A DNA stretch of 53,524 bases from the NCBI GenBank assembly GCA_030621515.1, contig JAUXHN010000004.1, positions 1 to 53,524 of the forward strand, given 5' to 3'. The position numbers were made by a program, and so were the translations under genes. Positions 43,122-51,196 of the stretch are shown piece after piece. The notes beneath the pieces are model-generated. The model was not told the DNA's origin. It did not search any database and was given only the letters and a program-made list of their open reading frames with translations. Origin of the DNA: Deltaproteobacteria bacterium (lineage in GTDB: Bacteria; Myxococcota_A; Polyangia; JAAYKL01). The first letter of the stretch is position 1. Each line of letters starts with the position of its first letter.

Positions 43122-44129
43122 ATGCCCGTTGAATTTCTCACAAAGTACTGGCTCGCGGGAGCTATCGTGCTGACGGTGGTCGTGGCGTTGGTTTTTCCGG
43201 CTCCGGGGCTGGCTATGCCCGATTATTACGTGATTGATATCGGCGTGGTGTTGGTGATGTTTCTGGGCGCCCTCAAGATCACACCGGATAGTTTCAGAAA
43301 AGCCATAAACCGTGTGGATCTGCTGACGCTTTCCGGAATCTCGGTCTTCGTGGTCGCGCCGGCAGCTTCTCTGGGGCTCGCCTGGGTTTTCGGGCTGGAC
43401 GAGGGAACTGACAGGCTCGCGGTGCTGGTCTGCACGGCTCAGGCGTCGACACTGGCCACCGCTATCGTGCTCACCGAGGTGGCGGGAGGAGACGTGGCCC
43501 TGGCCATGGTGATAACCGTGGTCAACAACGTCGCAACTGTTGTTCTCACACCCCTGATATTCAAAGTCGCGGCCGACGCGGAAGTGGAGGTGGATCACCT
43601 TGCAATGGCCGGCGAGATGGCGCTCAAGATCTTGACACCGGTTCTTGCGGCTCAGCTCGTCCGGCGCCGGCTGGAGGGATTCGTGTCGCGAAACAGCCGC
43701 CGGCTGTCCGTGACCTCCCAGCTGATAATACTCGTTTACGTCTACGCCGGTATGGCCGCGGCCTCACAGCGACTGGAGGGCGCCGGGCAGGTGCTGAGCA
43801 GGGTGGCCGTGCTGGTGATTGCCCTTCATGCGGCGATGCTGATCTTCAACGCGATAGTTTCAAGGATAGCCACGAGATCGCCGGAAATGAGAGTGGCTTT
43901 CGTCATGTGCTCGTCGCAAAAAACGCTGCCTGCGGCCATTCTCATCTGGAAGAGCTACTTCGCATCAATACCCATCGGACCGCTTGTGGCGGTTGCCTAC
44001 CACATGCTGCAGCTCGTGGTGGATTCAATACTGGCGCCCGGTTTTTTACGCTTGCCCATTGTGAGAAACAGGGCCAAACACAGGAGCGCCGGTTACAAAA
44101 AGGGAGAAAGCAATGGACGAAATGACTGA
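43122..44129 (+). CDS. SBF/bile acid:sodium symporter-like transporter
   Basis: Protein of 335 residues with about ten helices. VIDIGVVLVMFLGALKITPDSFRKA, TAQASTLATAIVLTEVAGGDVALAMVITVVNNVATVVLTPLI (crossover helix region) and FVMCSSQKTLPAAILIWKSYFASIPIGPLVAVAYHMLQLVVDSIL fit the SBF-like (PF13593/PF01758) superfamily, which contains bile acid, pantoate and other organic-anion carriers. Substrate unknown. Its last 17 bases overlap the hydrolase gene, so the two are coupled. Confidence 0.85.
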   Translation: MPVEFLTKYWLAGAIVLTVVVALVFPAPGLAMPDYYVIDIGVVLVMFLGALKITPDSFRKAINRVDLLTLSGISVFVVAPAASLGLAWVFGLDEGTDRLAVLVCTAQASTLATAIVLTEVAGGDVALAMVITVVNNVATVVLTPLIFKVAADAEVEVDHLAMAGEMALKILTPVLAAQLVRRRLEGFVSRNSRRLSVTSQLIILVYVYAGMAAASQRLEGAGQVLSRVAVLVIALHAAMLIFNAIVSRIATRSPEMRVAFVMCSSQKTLPAAILIWKSYFASIPIGPLVAVAYHMLQLVVDSILAPGFLRLPIVRNRAKHRSAGYKKGESNGRND

Positions 44130-44709
44130 TACCGTCGGCATCGATCCCGAGATGGCCAGTCTGTTCGACCCGGAGACCACCGGGTTGCTCGTGATCGACA
44201 TACAGGAAAAGCTGTGGCCGTTCATTCACGATAAAGAGGAGGTGTTGAGCAAGACACTCGCGGCCATCGATGTAGCCGGGCATCTCGAGTTGCCCATCCT
44301 CGTGACGGAGCAGTACGTGAAGGGCCTCGGGCCGACCATCCCGCAGGTGAAGGAGGCGCTCGATCGCTGGGGCGCCTACCGCCCGATGGAGAAGACCGCG
44401 TTCTCGTGCTTCGGCGAGCCGACGTTTGTGGAGAAATTCGAGCAATCAGCCATCGAAACCCTCGTCGTGTTGGGAATCGAGGGGCACGTCTGTGTCATGC
44501 AGACGGCGCTCGAAGCGCTGGATCGCGGGATCGACGTGTTCTATATGGCGGAGGCAATAGGTTCGAGGAGCGCGCGTCACAAAAAAGAGGCCGTTAAACG
44601 GGTGCGGGACGCGGGAGCCCTGGTCGGATCGGTGGAGATGTTCGCCTTCGAGGCCATGCGTTCGTCGACACACCCCGCCTTCAAGCAAGTCCAGAAGATC
44701 ATAGTGTAG
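44113..44709 (+). CDS. Isochorismatase-like cysteine hydrolase
   Basis: Protein of 198 residues with the triad Asp29 (LLVIDIQEKL), Lys94 (MEKTAFSCF) and Cys127 (LGIEGHVCVMQTALEAL). The branch resembles YcaC and nicotinamidase-related hydrolases that cleave amides or act on small aromatic compounds. AAAAAGGGAG lies upstream of ATG. It is coupled to the transporter in front of it and may process the compound that carrier moves. A palindromic repeat begins within its stop codon. Confidence 0.92.
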   Translation: MDEMTDTVGIDPEMASLFDPETTGLLVIDIQEKLWPFIHDKEEVLSKTLAAIDVAGHLELPILVTEQYVKGLGPTIPQVKEALDRWGAYRPMEKTAFSCFGEPTFVEKFEQSAIETLVVLGIEGHVCVMQTALEALDRGIDVFYMAEAIGSRSARHKKEAVKRVRDAGALVGSVEMFAFEAMRSSTHPAFKQVQKIIV

Positions 44710-44753
44710 GGGCGGTTCGAGAACCGCCCGTGTCAACGAGAACCGCCCGTGTC
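44706..44753 (+). repeat. Palindromic intergenic repeat with tandem half-copy (locus B)
   Basis: GTAGGGGCGGTTC then GAACCGCCC forms a 9-base perfect arm pair (44710-44718 and 44721-44729, loop of 2), followed by GTGTC, and a second copy of the right arm with tail (CGAGAACCGCCCGTGTC). It fills the gap between the converging hydrolase and ChaN-like genes. Same architecture as locus A at 30517-30583. Confidence 0.75.
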
Positions 44754-46394
44754 TCAAATACGCCGGGGGATTTTGACGCCGCGCACTTTTTCCACGAGAT
44801 CCATGTACGTTTCCGACGCCTCGTGTTCCTTGTCGAGAGGCGCCTTGAAGAGATCGCGTATGAGCTTCTTGGGAATGACTCCGTCAGTCAGGCCGTAGTA
44901 CAATTTGTCTCCCAGAATGTACCCGAGAAAATGCGCAGCTGCGTTGAAGACAGCCGGATCGGCCAGCGCCGACACATTCCTGATCCTGGTTGATTGTTTC
45001 TTGGCGGAGAGTTGCCAGGAGATGTGTTTCAGAACAAATTGGGCAGCGAGATCCTCCGCCTCCATTGATTTTTTCTTGCGGGACAGGGCCACCATAGTTC
45101 GCAGGCGTCCGGGATGGTCGGCCTTCCGCTTGGGGTTGATCACCTTGGAGCCGAAGAACGCGCACGCCTCGTTGAGCACGATGTAGTAGAAGAGATCCCT
45201 GGGGTTGTCCGGATCCACGCCGCCGCAGACCACGTGCTTGAGGTAGTGGGCAGCCTCCTCCGCCGCGTGGTTGACAGACAGGGTTGCCAGGTAGATCAAC
45301 TCCAGGGAAGGTACGCAGACGCTCTCCTCGGCCTCCGCCTGGAGGAGAATCTGGCGCTTGGCCTTCTTGCTGAGGCCCGCGTCGTCCAGGACGGTCACCA
45401 GATCCAGATCGGCGGGCATCAACACGCGCACACGCTCCGCAGCGTCCCGTGCGTCCAGCCTCAGATATCGGGCCAGATCCTTTATGAGCGAGCGGACCGT
45501 TTGGCCGAGTTGCGTGTACTCGATGAGTTCCTCGTCGAAATGAATCCAGTGAAGGTAGGAAAGCTGCTGCACCAGTGGCGGGGTGTTGTTTACGCAGTAC
45601 TCCCCGGGGGCCACCTTGACGACCTCCGCTTCCTCGCGGCCCTCGCGCGCCAGCTGCCAGTAGATCTCCTCGGCGTTCTGGTAGACAATCACCCGATCCG
45701 GAGCGTCGAGACCGTTCTTGATGAAGGACAGGTCCACCCTGGCGGGCAGGTGGGAAGGCGAGACGTGCATCTGACCGACAGAGACGATGATCGTGGCGTC
45801 GGGATACTCCTTCGCTACATGGGCTATGCGGCCTGCAGCGATCTTGTCTCGTTGTACGAGAGAAAGCCCGGGGTCGCTATCAATGGCCACCATGGGAAAG
45901 CCGCGCTCCTGGGCAAGATCGAACAGAGGCTTGAAGTTCGGCCAGATATCGTAGGGCCAGTGCTCCCGGTATCGGATTCGTCGAAGGAACGTCTGCTCCT
46001 TGATGGCGCCGTTGAGGAACCGGTCAAGGTCGGCCTGGTGCTCGCGGTCCACGAACTCGATGGCCAGGCAGATGTTGTCCACCTGATGCATGACCGCGCG
46101 GATGAGAGTGACCAGGGTCTTCTGGGCGAGCCGCAACGTGTGGTAGTCGGCCACGTATGCGACCTGGGCGGTGGCCACGGAATCGCAAAGGGCCCCGAAA
46201 CCCGACTCGTGCATATACCCCGCGACGGCGCGACGATACTCGTTTCGGTATCGTGCAAACCCGCTTGTCTGGTGGGCTTCCCGCGATTCGATCATGCTTC
46301 GCTGTCGCTTGAAGATCCGGCGCTGGAGATCGATCACCTCGGCCGTCGCCCGACGGGCCATCGCGGACAGTGTCTGCGAAGTACTTTCGTCCAA
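44754..46394 (-). CDS. ChaN/EreA-superfamily protein (cytoplasmic)
   Basis: Protein of 546 residues. VAYVADYHTLRLAQKTLVTLIRA, ICLAIEFVDREHQADLDRFLNGAI, YDIWPNFKPLFDLAQERGFPMVAID and ATIIVSVGQMHVSPSHLP match the ChaN (Cofac_haem_bdg) group, related to erythromycin esterases and the Tiki proteases; the paired His and Glu are the usual active-site or metal residues. Known ChaN proteins are lipoproteins of about 280 residues linked to haem uptake, but this one has no signal peptide and carries a C-terminal 250-residue extension with no recognised motif. TTG start, justified by GAGGAG eight bases before it. Confidence 0.85.
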   Translation of the reverse strand: MDESTSQTLSAMARRATAEVIDLQRRIFKRQRSMIESREAHQTSGFARYRNEYRRAVAGYMHESGFGALCDSVATAQVAYVADYHTLRLAQKTLVTLIRAVMHQVDNICLAIEFVDREHQADLDRFLNGAIKEQTFLRRIRYREHWPYDIWPNFKPLFDLAQERGFPMVAIDSDPGLSLVQRDKIAAGRIAHVAKEYPDATIIVSVGQMHVSPSHLPARVDLSFIKNGLDAPDRVIVYQNAEEIYWQLAREGREEAEVVKVAPGEYCVNNTPPLVQQLSYLHWIHFDEELIEYTQLGQTVRSLIKDLARYLRLDARDAAERVRVLMPADLDLVTVLDDAGLSKKAKRQILLQAEAEESVCVPSLELIYLATLSVNHAAEEAAHYLKHVVCGGVDPDNPRDLFYYIVLNEACAFFGSKVINPKRKADHPGRLRTMVALSRKKKSMEAEDLAAQFVLKHISWQLSAKKQSTRIRNVSALADPAVFNAAAHFLGYILGDKLYYGLTDGVIPKKLIRDLFKAPLDKEHEASETYMDLVEKVRGVKIPRRI

Positions 46395-46517
46395 CGATCA
46401 CTCCTCGTCACACAATGTCAAGCCTACGGGTCACCGAACGATCTTGCAAGGGGGGGCCCCGCGCACCTTTTTTCATTTTTTTGGCAACTCTTCTTCGAAA
46501 CGGCCGATTAAGGGTGA

Positions 46518-47996
46518 GTGCGTATACGAATCACCATTGCTGTTCTGGCTGCGTGGGGGCTCCTTGTGTTGCCCGCTCTTGACGCCCGTGGTGACGGGCC
46601 GGTGGGGAGAGTTCAGGCGCTGGCGTGTGCGCCGTCGAACGAGCTGGTCGCGGCGGTGCTGATCGCGTGGAGGGTATGGATAACCCTGGACGGCGGTGAA
46701 AGGTGGAGCACGCCGGCGAGGCTTCGAAACGGCGAAGGGATTGACCTGGAGTCACAGAAGGCTCCGAAAAACATGGTCACCGAGCCGACTATTGTGCCGC
46801 AGGGGCACAGCGGAGGTGTGTTTTCAAAGGAGCAGGAGATCGAGAACCCTATCGCGGACATGGATCGGAATGTCGTCGGGCGGGTAGTATCAGAAGAGAA
46901 CATCTCCCTGGCGGTGAGCGATTCGGGATCCTGGGCGGTGGCAATGGGTAATGATTTAGTGACCGGGAGCAAGTCGTCCGGGTCGGGGCGGTCCAGGAAG
47001 ATCGAGGAGGTCATGGGCGCGGCGTTCGACGGCGCCGGGGACCTGTGGGTCGTGGCCCGGGACAAACTACTGAGAATCAGAGGCGGAACCACACGGGTGT
47101 ATCGCACCATCGCGGGTGCTCGGATACCGGTGCGCGGAGTACACCCGGGCCAGATCGTTGTGCCGGGCAAAGAAGGACTCTGGGTCATCGAGACCGGTGG
47201 CGAAGAACCCTCGATGGAGCTGATAGCCATGGGGTCGGTGGACGCCGTCAGCGCCCTTGCTGGAGAGGACGGGTGGTACACGGCGGCGCGGGGCAGGATC
47301 TGGCGAGTCCGGGCGGATGGGAAGGTCATGGCCCGCGGAACGGTTCCCGGAAGGGTGGACCGGTTGCTGGTGGACCGTGAGCACGTGATGCATACCACCG
47401 GCGCGAACGGCGCCTGGAGGAAGAACGGCCTGCCCGTGTCGGCTCTCGCCGTGGCGGTGGATAACGAAGGGAGAGTATGGCTGGGCACGGCGACCGGGCC
47501 GGTGCCCCCGGGGACGACGCCGGTCATGGTGCGAGAAGTAAAAACACATGCGATCATCTACCCCCACCTGGCCGGTGTACGCGTGGAGCTTACGAGATCT
47601 CCGGGGCCGCCGCCGTGCAGGCGGTTCGCGTTCAACCCCTTGCCCGCGGCGCGCCTGATCGCTCGAATGGGGCGCAGCGACGGTCGCGGGGTCGCCCTGC
47701 CTGAAAATACGAACGAAGAGAAGATCAGGACATGGGCATATATGGGCGTGCGCCTGACCTGGGAGTTCGAGCCCCTCTATTTCGCCTCCTGCGTTACGAG
47801 GGTGCAACGCTGGCACGAGACCGTTGACGCCGGCGTGAGCCGTCTCGCCGAGCTATGGACCGCCTGGAGGAGGGTCGCGGCGGCGATGCCCGACGAAAAC
47901 GATCCAGAGGGGAACGTGGCCGCAGCAATGGAAAAGGAACGGCTCGCCGAGCTGATTCGAATCGCGAGCGGGATTTATCCGAAAGAGGAGAGATGA
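46518..47996 (+). CDS. Secreted beta-propeller-like protein
   Basis: Protein of 492 residues. GTG start, signal peptide MRIRITIAVLAAWGLLVLPALDARG. Repeated units (AWRVWITLDGGERWSTPARL, AAFDGAGDLWVVARDKLLRIRGG, VPGKEGLWVIETGG, AVDNEGRVWLGTATG) resemble beta-propeller blades of the two-component-regulator-propeller kind. A C-terminal helical part (about 410-490) follows. Periplasmic or secreted. Its stop overlaps the next gene as ATGA, so the two proteins are likely partners. The codons are strongly G-rich. Confidence 0.78.
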   Translation: MRIRITIAVLAAWGLLVLPALDARGDGPVGRVQALACAPSNELVAAVLIAWRVWITLDGGERWSTPARLRNGEGIDLESQKAPKNMVTEPTIVPQGHSGGVFSKEQEIENPIADMDRNVVGRVVSEENISLAVSDSGSWAVAMGNDLVTGSKSSGSGRSRKIEEVMGAAFDGAGDLWVVARDKLLRIRGGTTRVYRTIAGARIPVRGVHPGQIVVPGKEGLWVIETGGEEPSMELIAMGSVDAVSALAGEDGWYTAARGRIWRVRADGKVMARGTVPGRVDRLLVDREHVMHTTGANGAWRKNGLPVSALAVAVDNEGRVWLGTATGPVPPGTTPVMVREVKTHAIIYPHLAGVRVELTRSPGPPPCRRFAFNPLPAARLIARMGRSDGRGVALPENTNEEKIRTWAYMGVRLTWEFEPLYFASCVTRVQRWHETVDAGVSRLAELWTAWRRVAAAMPDENDPEGNVAAAMEKERLAELIRIASGIYPKEER

Positions 47997-48616
47997 AAAA
48001 AGCGCTATTGATTTTCACCGCTGTGGTCTTGATGTCGTTGTCGGCCCGGGCGCAGATCCCGTTGCCGAAGGCGGGGGGAGCCGTGGGAATGACCATCAAG
48101 GAGGCGATTGCCTCCCTGGCGGGCGAACCGAAGTTGGAGCGGTTGAAGCACGCGGCGCTCAAGCTCGCCGACGCGGACGTGGAAGGCGCGCGGGGATGGA
48201 TGCGCGCAACGAACTGGGCGGCGGTCCTGCCGGTGGTGAAGTTCACGGCCGAGCACGACATGGAGCGGGACGAGTCCCTCGACAGGTACCAGGACGAGCC
48301 CGACCGGTGGGGGGCGGACACGGACCGGGATCTGGGTTTACAGGTATCCGCCCAGTGGAATCTGGGAGAGATCGTGTTCAATCCGGACGAGGTGAGGGTC
48401 TATAGCGCCCTGGCGAATCGGGCCGCGAGGCGGGAGGCGCTCCTGTCCGTCCTGGTCAGTTATTACTTCGAGCGAAGAAAGCTCCAGCTCACAGAGTTGA
48501 TATCACCCGCTTCGAATCCCATGGCGGCGCTGGACAAGAGAATGCGCATCGAGGAACTCACATCCCTGATCGACGCCTTGACAGGAGGACTCCTCTCCCG
48601 CTATCTGAAACCGTAG
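47993..48616 (+). CDS. Periplasmic helical protein, TolC-like in character
   Basis: Protein of 207 residues. GAGGAG precedes ATG; signal peptide MKKALLIFTAVVLMSLSARA. Helix-rich, with LKHAALKLADADVEGARGWMRATNWAAVLPVV, QVSAQWNLGEIVFNPDEVRVYSALANRAARREALLSVLVSYYFERRKLQ, a pattern seen in one half of outer-membrane efflux (TolC) proteins (start of helices, then strand QVSAQWNLG, then long helix). It is half the usual TolC length and lacks the second repeat, so a full channel is unlikely. Coupled to the propeller-like protein. Confidence 0.65.
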   Translation: MKKALLIFTAVVLMSLSARAQIPLPKAGGAVGMTIKEAIASLAGEPKLERLKHAALKLADADVEGARGWMRATNWAAVLPVVKFTAEHDMERDESLDRYQDEPDRWGADTDRDLGLQVSAQWNLGEIVFNPDEVRVYSALANRAARREALLSVLVSYYFERRKLQLTELISPASNPMAALDKRMRIEELTSLIDALTGGLLSRYLKP

Positions 48617-48648
48617 CGTTCATGCACGATTTCAGGTGGTAAGGATAA

Positions 48649-48990
48649 ATGAAAACCGATAATCGCAGGGCAACAAGATACGATGTGGAAGTGTCGGCGG
48701 AGGTCTACACCTCCGAGGCAGTACTTCCGGCCGCGACGCGCAATCTGAGTGAGACCGGGGTGTGTTTCGACATTTCACAGGAACTCGCCGAGGATTCCAT
48801 GGTCGGAGTGTCGCTCTTTCTCACCTCGGACGGGATAGAGGATCCCGACGCGGAGCCGCTCAACATCAAGGCCAAGGTCGCCTGGTGTTCAGAGCGGGAG
48901 GACACGGGTTACTCCGCGGGGATGAGATTCAACAATCTCGACGAGAAGGCCGAGACCACCCTCAAGGGTTTCCTCTCGCAGCTCAGCTGA
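48649..48990 (+). CDS. PilZ-domain protein (c-di-GMP receptor)
   Basis: Protein of 113 residues, a stand-alone PilZ domain. DNRRATRYDV gives the RxxxR motif (Arg6/7 and Arg10) and NLSETG (33-38) the second c-di-GMP motif; IKAKVAWCSEREDTGYSAGMRF is the characteristic C-terminal strand set. Binds cyclic di-GMP and usually acts by protein contact in motility or exopolysaccharide control; no partner is visible. Follows the TolC-like gene by 32 bases. Confidence 0.93.
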   Translation: MKTDNRRATRYDVEVSAEVYTSEAVLPAATRNLSETGVCFDISQELAEDSMVGVSLFLTSDGIEDPDAEPLNIKAKVAWCSEREDTGYSAGMRFNNLDEKAETTLKGFLSQLS

Positions 48991-49059
48991 CCCCGGGGAT
49001 CGGACACGTGAAGGGCATGGACCCTGATTGATCTTCGAGCACCCCATCCCGGCTGTAAT

Positions 49060-49086
49060 TTGTTCTTGCTTTTCCCATTTTATAAT
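49060..49086 (+). promoter_or_regulatory. Possible promoter of the CBS-domain gene
   Basis: A consensus TATAAT at 49081-49086 with TTGTTC at 49060-49065 as the -35 (spacer of 15, a little short). It lies in the AT-rich gap before the CBS gene. Confidence 0.4.
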
Positions 49087-49142
49087 AAACGTATTAACGT
49101 GGTTGATTCAGAAACAAGCAAAGTGAAAGGAAATGCATATCC

Positions 49143-49583
49143 ATGATCAACGTCAAAGAAATTCTCAAAAGAAAAGGTAAAGAAGTATGGTCAATCGTGT
49201 CGGATGCCATGGCATATAAAGCCCTGGAAATAATGGCGGAGAAAGATGTCGGCGCATTGATGGTCATCGATGATGGAAAACTTGTGGGTATCTTTTCAGA
49301 ACGGGACTACGCCCGGAAGGTGGTCCTGAAAGGAAAGGAATCTCATCAAATTTCCGTCAGCGAAATCATGTGCAAGGACGTTGTCTGCGTGGATCTTACT
49401 TCAACCGTGGAGGAATGCATGCAGCTGATGACCGAGAAACACATCCGCCATCTGCCGGTCAAGCATGACGATCAGGTAATCGGCATCGTGACCATTGGGG
49501 ATATTGTCAAACAGATTATCGCTGCGCAGAAAGACACCATAGGGCATCTGGAAAGCTACATAACCGGTGGTTTCGGAGGATAG
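49143..49583 (+). CDS. Tandem CBS-domain protein
   Basis: Protein of 146 residues, two CBS modules: about 10-70 (VSDAMAYKALEIMAEKDVGALMVIDDGKLVGIFSERD) and about 75-135 (VSEIMCKDVVCVDLTSTVEECMQLMTEKHIRHLPVKHDDQVIGIVTIGD). CBS pairs bind adenine nucleotides (AMP, ATP, SAM) and regulate partner proteins. No attached domain, so it would act in trans. Codon use is AT-richer than the genes before it. It lies 23 bases before the membrane protein gene. Confidence 0.95.
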   Translation: MINVKEILKRKGKEVWSIVSDAMAYKALEIMAEKDVGALMVIDDGKLVGIFSERDYARKVVLKGKESHQISVSEIMCKDVVCVDLTSTVEECMQLMTEKHIRHLPVKHDDQVIGIVTIGDIVKQIIAAQKDTIGHLESYITGGFGG

Positions 49584-49606
49584 GCGCTTCTCTTACGGGG
49601 GAGATC

Positions 49607-50263
49607 ATGAACAACACAGCGGAAAGTGACCAGCCTCTGGTCTTCTCCTATCTTGAGCTCAGAAAAGCCATCGGGGTTCTGGGAATCGGGTTGCCCTTTG
49701 TTCTGTCGATAGGAGCGGCGATAATATTTCGGACCGGTATTCAGAGCTCCATAAGCGCCTACTACCACACAGGTATGGGAGATGTGTTCGTGGGGATTCT
49801 CTGCGTGATTGGTTTTTTCCTGTTCTCGTATCGAGGCTACAGACACGAACGTTGCGATAATATTGCAGGTAATCTGGCTTGTGTATTTGCGGTCGGTGTA
49901 GCGTTATTTCCCGTCGCGCCTGATGAAGGGGCCACTAGCTGTGCCGGTATTGTTGGGTGGGTCCACATAGCCTTCGCCATGCTATTCTTCTCTACGCTCA
50001 CTTATTTCTCACTTTTTCTGTTCACGAAAACAGACCCGCAAAAAGAGCCCAAACCGAGAAAACTGCTGAGGAACAAAATCTACAAGGCGTGCGGCTACAC
50101 GATGGGATCGTGCATCGTGCTGATCGCCGTTTATTTTTTTCTACAGGACACGTTGGCCTCGCATCTCAAAGCGTACAACCCTATTTTTTGGCTGGAAGCG
50201 CTGGCAATTCTGGCTTTTGGTATCTCGTGGTTCACAAAGGGCGAGGCAATACTGGGGGATTGA
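49607..50263 (+). CDS. Hypothetical integral membrane protein
   Basis: Protein of 218 residues with six predicted helices (IGVLGIGLPFVLSIGAAIIF, GDVFVGILCVIGFFLFSY, IAGNLACVFAVGVALFPV, IVGWVHIAFAMLFFSTLTYFSLFLF, GYTMGSCIVLIAVYFFL, PIFWLEALAILAFGISWFT). Motif SISAYYHTGMGDVFVGILC between helices is conserved in a family I know only as hypothetical or DUF998-like. GGGGGAG lies upstream of ATG. AT-rich like the CBS gene and probably acquired with it or in the same transcript. Confidence 0.75.
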   Translation: MNNTAESDQPLVFSYLELRKAIGVLGIGLPFVLSIGAAIIFRTGIQSSISAYYHTGMGDVFVGILCVIGFFLFSYRGYRHERCDNIAGNLACVFAVGVALFPVAPDEGATSCAGIVGWVHIAFAMLFFSTLTYFSLFLFTKTDPQKEPKPRKLLRNKIYKACGYTMGSCIVLIAVYFFLQDTLASHLKAYNPIFWLEALAILAFGISWFTKGEAILGD

Positions 50264-50365
50264 GATAATTCCATTTTCTCCCGCCACAATTAACGATAGA
50301 ATGTCTTTTGGGCGCAAAGAGCCCCCAAAGAGTCCTTACCAGAGCACCTAGCGAGGCCTAAAAAC

Positions 50366-51196
50366 ATGCGTAGAGCCATATTTGTACAAGTGCTGGCGGC
50401 GGTATTTCTTGTGAGCGGATCTTTAGTTGCTCAGGATAATGCCGACGGAGATAACGAAAAGGCGAAGGCTGCGGCCGCCTACAGCGAGGGGAAGACGGCT
50501 TTCGAGGCCGGGAAGTTCAAGGCCGCCCTTAAAAAGTTCACCGAGGCCTACAATCTCAGCGGGAAGGTGGATCTCCTGTGCAACCTGGCTGTTTGCTCCG
50601 AGAAGCTGGAGAAACCGGAAAAGGCCCGAGCATATTACGATCTTTACCTGGAGGAGAACCCGGAGGTGAAGGACGCGCCGGCGGCCTGCGCGAAGCTCGT
50701 CCAGCGCAATGATCTGGAGGATCAGGCACCAGTGACGCCGGAGACCCCAACCGAAACCGAGTCCGAGAATGAAACCGAGACAGTGGAGGAGTGGCCGCCC
50801 GTGGAGCGCGAGACACAATTCGAAATGGAATCGGTCGCCAACAAGGAGAAGGACGACGAGAAACCCATCGGGCCGGGCCTGATGATCGGTGTCGGTGGCC
50901 TGGTGTTGGTTTCCGGGGGATTGACGGCCATTGCGGCGTACAAGAAACACCGGGATCTGGAGATCGCCTGTTCCCCCGATTGCACTGACGGCCAGGTGAG
51001 TTCCGCCAGGAAGGTGGCCGTCACGGCGGACATTCTACTCGGTGTGGGCCTTGTGACTGCGGCGGCAGGCGTACTCTGGTTGTTGCTGAGTTCTGACAAG
51101 GAAAAAGACGGAGCCGATGCCGCGGCGAGTCGTGTAAGAGCAGTGCCCATCGCGGGTCGTGAAGGCGGCGGAATGATGCTGGAAGGGAGTTTCTGA
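50366..51196 (+). CDS. Secreted TPR protein with two membrane helices
   Basis: Protein of 276 residues. Signal peptide MRRAIFVQVLAAVFLVSGSLVAQ, then a TPR region (about 33-115: YSEGKTAFEAGKFKAALKKFTEAYNLSGKVDLLCNLAVCSEKLEKPEKARAYYDLYL is the core, with two repeats), an acidic Glu/Thr linker (about 118-160), and two hydrophobic helices (IGPGLMIGVGGLVLVSGGLTAIAAY, VAVTADILLGVGLVTAAAGVLWLLL). This TPR-plus-helix-pair layout is frequent in Myxococcota and has no assigned function. GAGG upstream of ATG; stop overlaps the next start by one base. Confidence 0.85.
   Translation: MRRAIFVQVLAAVFLVSGSLVAQDNADGDNEKAKAAAAYSEGKTAFEAGKFKAALKKFTEAYNLSGKVDLLCNLAVCSEKLEKPEKARAYYDLYLEENPEVKDAPAACAKLVQRNDLEDQAPVTPETPTETESENETETVEEWPPVERETQFEMESVANKEKDDEKPIGPGLMIGVGGLVLVSGGLTAIAAYKKHRDLEIACSPDCTDGQVSSARKVAVTADILLGVGLVTAAAGVLWLLLSSDKEKDGADAAASRVRAVPIAGREGGGMMLEGSF

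Noticed and set aside
45114-46511. 465-codon plus-strand ORF opposite the ChaN-like gene
   Set aside because: Antisense shadow; the minus-strand frame has clear family motifs and a strong ribosome-binding site.
46395-46517. G-tract and two T-tracts as a terminator
   Set aside because: No stem of useful length, and the flanking genes diverge from this gap, so a terminator is not expected.
50291-50335. Hairpin-like CTTTTGGG...CCCCAAAG before the TPR gene
   Set aside because: Stem has a mismatch and no T-run; too weak to call a terminator.
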